A stretch of 60,953 nucleotides of DNA, taken from positions 1 to 60,953 of the forward strand of contig NZ_JAUXXZ010000046.1 in assembly GCF_030684675.1 (NCBI RefSeq). The letters are read 5' to 3'. The notes beneath the pieces are model-generated. The model worked only from the letters and a program-made list of their open reading frames with translations, was not told where the DNA came from and did no database searches. This DNA is from Daejeonella sp. (GTDB lineage: Bacteria; Bacteroidota; Bacteroidia; Sphingobacteriales; Sphingobacteriaceae). This document shows, piece by piece, positions 59,330 through 60,953 of this stretch. A program made the translations under genes and the position numbers. Position 1 is the first letter of the stretch. Each line of letters starts with the position of its first letter.

Positions 59330-60068
59330 ATTAACTGTCATTACAATTGTTTATAACAATGTCCGGGATATTGAACGTACGGTTCTTTCGGTGTTGAACC
59401 AAACCTATCCTAATATTGAATACCTGGTAATTGATGGTGCCTCGACTGATGGAACTCTGGAACTCCTGGAAAAATATGAAGGAAGGCTGGCTAAGCTGAT
59501 TTCTGAAAAGGATAAGGGCATTTATGATGCTATGAATAAAGGACTAGCACTGGCATCTGGTGATTATATTTTGTTTATGAATTCTGGTGATGAATTATAT
59601 GCCTCAGATACTGTTGAAAATGTATTTGCCTCTGCTCCCGACGCGGATATCTATTATGGTGAGACTGAGATGTACGATGAAGAATGGAGAAGTCTGGGAC
59701 AAAGAAGGCATAAAGCTCCTGAAAATTTTAGCTGGAAAGATTTTAAATATGGAATGAGCATCAGTCACCAGGCTATTTACATTCGCAGATCCCTGACTGA
59801 GCCTTATGATCCCCAATACAAATTGAGTGCAGATATTGATTGGATTATTAAGGCAGCTAAAAAGGCAGTAAAGATTGTTAATACAAGAATGTATGTTGCA
59901 AAGTATCTGGTCGGTGGAATGTCAAAGAAGAAGCATCGGCAGAGTCTGATCGAGCGTTTCCATATTTTTTCGAAGCATTACGGACTTATTCCCAATGTGT
60001 TTAATCATGCTGTTATTGCAGGCAATTTAGCTTATTACTACCTGAAGCACAGAAGGACGAATGATTAG
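59316..60068 (+). CDS. Glycosyltransferase family 2
   Basis: A 250-residue GT-A enzyme. LTVITIVYNNVRDIERTVLSVL is the N-terminal nucleotide-binding part, EYLVIDGASTDGTLELL the conserved D region (D40), SEKDKGIYDAMNKGLALASGDYILFMNSGDE ends with the metal-binding SGDE at 90-93 (an acidic variant of DxD), and ISHQAIYIRR is the acceptor part. This WcaA/colanic-acid-like subgroup adds sugars to exopolysaccharide repeat units. The ATG lies inside the end of the GT4 gene, so they are coupled. A repeat island follows directly. Confidence 0.9.
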   Translation: MFQPKLTVITIVYNNVRDIERTVLSVLNQTYPNIEYLVIDGASTDGTLELLEKYEGRLAKLISEKDKGIYDAMNKGLALASGDYILFMNSGDELYASDTVENVFASAPDADIYYGETEMYDEEWRSLGQRRHKAPENFSWKDFKYGMSISHQAIYIRRSLTEPYDPQYKLSADIDWIIKAAKKAVKIVNTRMYVAKYLVGGMSKKKHRQSLIERFHIFSKHYGLIPNVFNHAVIAGNLAYYYLKHRRTND

Positions 60069-60082
60069 GGGAATTTTAGGTT

Positions 60083-60149
60083 CCGTCATTTCGAACACGG
60101 CAGTAGTTTTTTCTTCCTAAAGTTGTAATTCGCGGTGTGGAGAAATCTG
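60083..60149 (+). repeat. Palindrome-ended repeat, copy A
   Basis: A 67-base unit that starts CCGTCATTTCGA and ends GAGAAATCTG, with ACAC near the left end and GTGT near the right end able to pair. Copy B, 92 bases downstream, has the same length and about 90 percent identity. Confidence 0.85.
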
Positions 60150-60174
60150 TTGATTGGGGGCAGTGCTTTTGGAT

Positions 60175-60241
60175 CCGTCATTTCGAACACATCGGTAGTA
60201 TTTTCTTCCTAAGATTGTAATTCGCGGTGTGGAGAAATCTG
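60175..60241 (+). repeat. Palindrome-ended repeat, copy B (tandem with A)
   Basis: Same ends and same 67-base length as copy A. The similarity continues into the spacer (TTGATTGGG, then GTGCTTTTG), so a 92-base unit was duplicated in tandem. Confidence 0.85.
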
Positions 60242-60269
60242 TTGATTGGGAGCTGTGCTTTTGACCATG

Positions 60270-60334
60270 AGATTTCTCTTCGCGTTTACTATATTTCTAA
60301 GGACAATAATTGTAATCGCTCATCGAAATGACGG
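60270..60334 (-). repeat. Palindrome-ended repeat, copy C (inverted)
   Basis: Reading the minus strand it begins CCGTCATTTCGA and ends GAGAAATCTC, like copies A and B but inverted and with a different inner part. Together copies B and C make a larger inverted repeat just upstream of the GIY-YIG gene. The 60335-60423 remainder is AT-rich with no gene. Confidence 0.75.
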
Positions 60335-60423
60335 TTATTAGCTGAATATTACCGATTACTCATTCGTTGTTTACATAATCTAATTTTTTCTAATGATATC
60401 CTATAACTTTCTTAACCTTCGCA

Positions 60424-60723
60424 ATGAAAAAAGGTGGGGCAGTTTACATAATGACCAACAAAAATAAGACTACCTTGTATATAGGTGTAACCTCTGATCT
60501 TTATAACAGGATATTGCAACATAAGGAACACCATTTCCCCAAAAGCTTCACTGCAAAGTATAATTTAACTGATTGCATTTATTATGAGAGTTTCTTCTCA
60601 ATTGAAGAAGCAATAATGCGCGAAAAAATTTTGAAGAAATGGCGAAGAGAAAAGAAAGAACAACTAATCAATTCGCTTAATCCTGAATGGAAAGATTTAT
60701 GGGAGGAAATTAAAGAATGGTGA
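60424..60723 (+). CDS. Solitary GIY-YIG nuclease-family protein
   Basis: A 99-residue protein that is a single GIY-YIG domain: AVYIM (residues 6-10) and LYIGVTSDLYNRILQHK (18-34), with the variant YIM/YIG pair and conserved R29; AIMREKILKKWRREKKEQLI follows with a glutamate (E67) in the catalytic place, then LNPEWKDLW. No DNA-binding domain or UvrC-like extension. Relatives are common as lone small genes in Bacteroidota; biochemical role largely unknown, possibly a structure-specific nuclease. It is flanked by four copies of a palindrome-ended repeat. The start ATG follows an AT-rich region with a near-consensus box TAACTTTC. Confidence 0.87.
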   Translation: MKKGGAVYIMTNKNKTTLYIGVTSDLYNRILQHKEHHFPKSFTAKYNLTDCIYYESFFSIEEAIMREKILKKWRREKKEQLINSLNPEWKDLWEEIKEW

Positions 60724-60728
60724 TAGTA

Positions 60729-60784
60729 CCGTCATTCCGAATGAGGCCCGCCTGACCGGACGGGCAGGCACAAAGAGGAATCTG
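60729..60784 (+). repeat. Palindrome-ended repeat, copy D
   Basis: It starts CCGTCATTCCGA and ends GAGGAATCTG, that is, the same ends as copies A-C with T-to-C/A-to-G changes that keep the two ends alike. Its middle is different: a GC-rich hairpin GCCCG/CGGGC. It begins 5 bases after the GIY-YIG stop. Confidence 0.7.
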
Positions 60785-60881
60785 TTTCAAGTAGCAGGAT
60801 TCATTTATTTTTATACTAGTGTTAAGTTAAATATATTATGACGTAATAAAAATATATTGTATATTCGTAAAACAATCAGTT

Positions 60882-60953
60882 ATGATACGATATACAATTA
60901 AACTCAGTAAAGGAGAAGTTGAGGAATTGATGGAGATCGTAAATAAAGGTTCC
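60882..60953 (+). CDS. IS630-type transposase, 5' end only (cut by window edge)
   Basis: Only 24 codons are present: MIRYTIKLSKGEVEELMEI, then VNKGS, open to the end of the window. The pattern (xYxIKLxxxEVEELMxIVxKGS) fits the start of IS630-family transposases, whose first helix-turn-helix begins this way. Upstream (60815-60881) is AT-rich with a TATATT-rich promoter-like stretch, where the insertion-sequence end would be expected, but the terminal inverted repeat cannot be defined without the other end. Confidence is limited by the short length. Confidence 0.55.
   Translation, partial: MIRYTIKLSKGEVEELMEIVNKGS

Noticed and set aside
60424-60723. GIY-YIG gene as a UvrC fragment or homing endonuclease
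   Set aside because: It is a complete single domain with its own start and stop, no UvrC extension, and no intron or intein context.

Overview
The window looks like a chromosomal segment from a member of the Bacteroidota, most likely a Sphingobacteriales/Sphingobacteriaceae-type organism. This rests on gene content seen directly: GldJ and PorV of the type IX secretion/gliding machinery, an ExbB-ExbD-ExbD-TonB operon followed by a PstS-like lipoprotein and a TPR protein, a 14-subunit complex I with a short NuoG, LytS/LytTR-type signalling, a bifunctional YncE/phosphatase protein, and AT-rich intergenic DNA with several exact copies of the Bacteroidota -7 box TAnnTTTG. No rRNA, tRNA, CRISPR array or prophage was seen.

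Layout. 1-9.8 kb: a broken small secreted-protein gene, an MBL/beta-CASP hydrolase, an exported M28 peptidase, a minus-strand ABC exporter with a small membrane protein, a LytS-type sensor kinase with a LytTR regulator, an acyltransferase, a Nudix hydrolase and metK. The metK leader carries a SAM-II-like riboswitch. 9.9-13 kb: a lipid kinase, a SUI1-family translation factor and ATP-dependent PEP carboxykinase. 13.3-19.1 kb: the energy-transduction operon for TonB-dependent uptake. 19.2-32.4 kb: nuoA-N in order, interrupted by two repeat-filled spacers and with a likely internal promoter before nuoJ. 32.4-36.8 kb: housekeeping and membrane genes (DedA, pyrophosphatase, CorC/HlyC, RsmE, DUF4159, biotin carrier). 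36.9-44.4 kb: a GMC oxidoreductase with its small subunit, then a phosphatase-type protein followed by a TonB-dependent receptor. 44.6-48.5 kb: divergent gldJ and porV, ispF and a tiny Cys-rich FeoB-associated membrane protein. 48.6-50.5 kb: typA. 50.5-60.1 kb: a surface-polysaccharide cluster (flippase, three methyltransferases, three glycosyltransferases) that also contains a large c-type cytochrome dehydrogenase. 60.1-60.95 kb: a repeat-rich island with a solitary GIY-YIG nuclease and the first codons of an IS630-type transposase cut by the window edge.

How the parts work together. Complex I builds the proton gradient. The ExbB/ExbD/TonB motor uses it to energise outer-membrane receptors such as the one at 42.2-44.4 kb. 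GldJ and PorV belong to the type IX export route. The cluster at 50-60 kb builds and decorates surface glycans.

The most interesting non-coding signals are two. First, the metK leader has a SAM-II-like aptamer plus a downstream 14-base strand complementary to two separate parts of the aptamer, which suggests a mutually exclusive fold. Second, a family of short palindromic repeats with conserved ends clusters on both sides of the lone GIY-YIG nuclease gene. Several TAnnTTTG boxes sit only 4-5 bases from a start codon, suggesting leaderless mRNAs. All functions are inferred from sequence reading without database searches.
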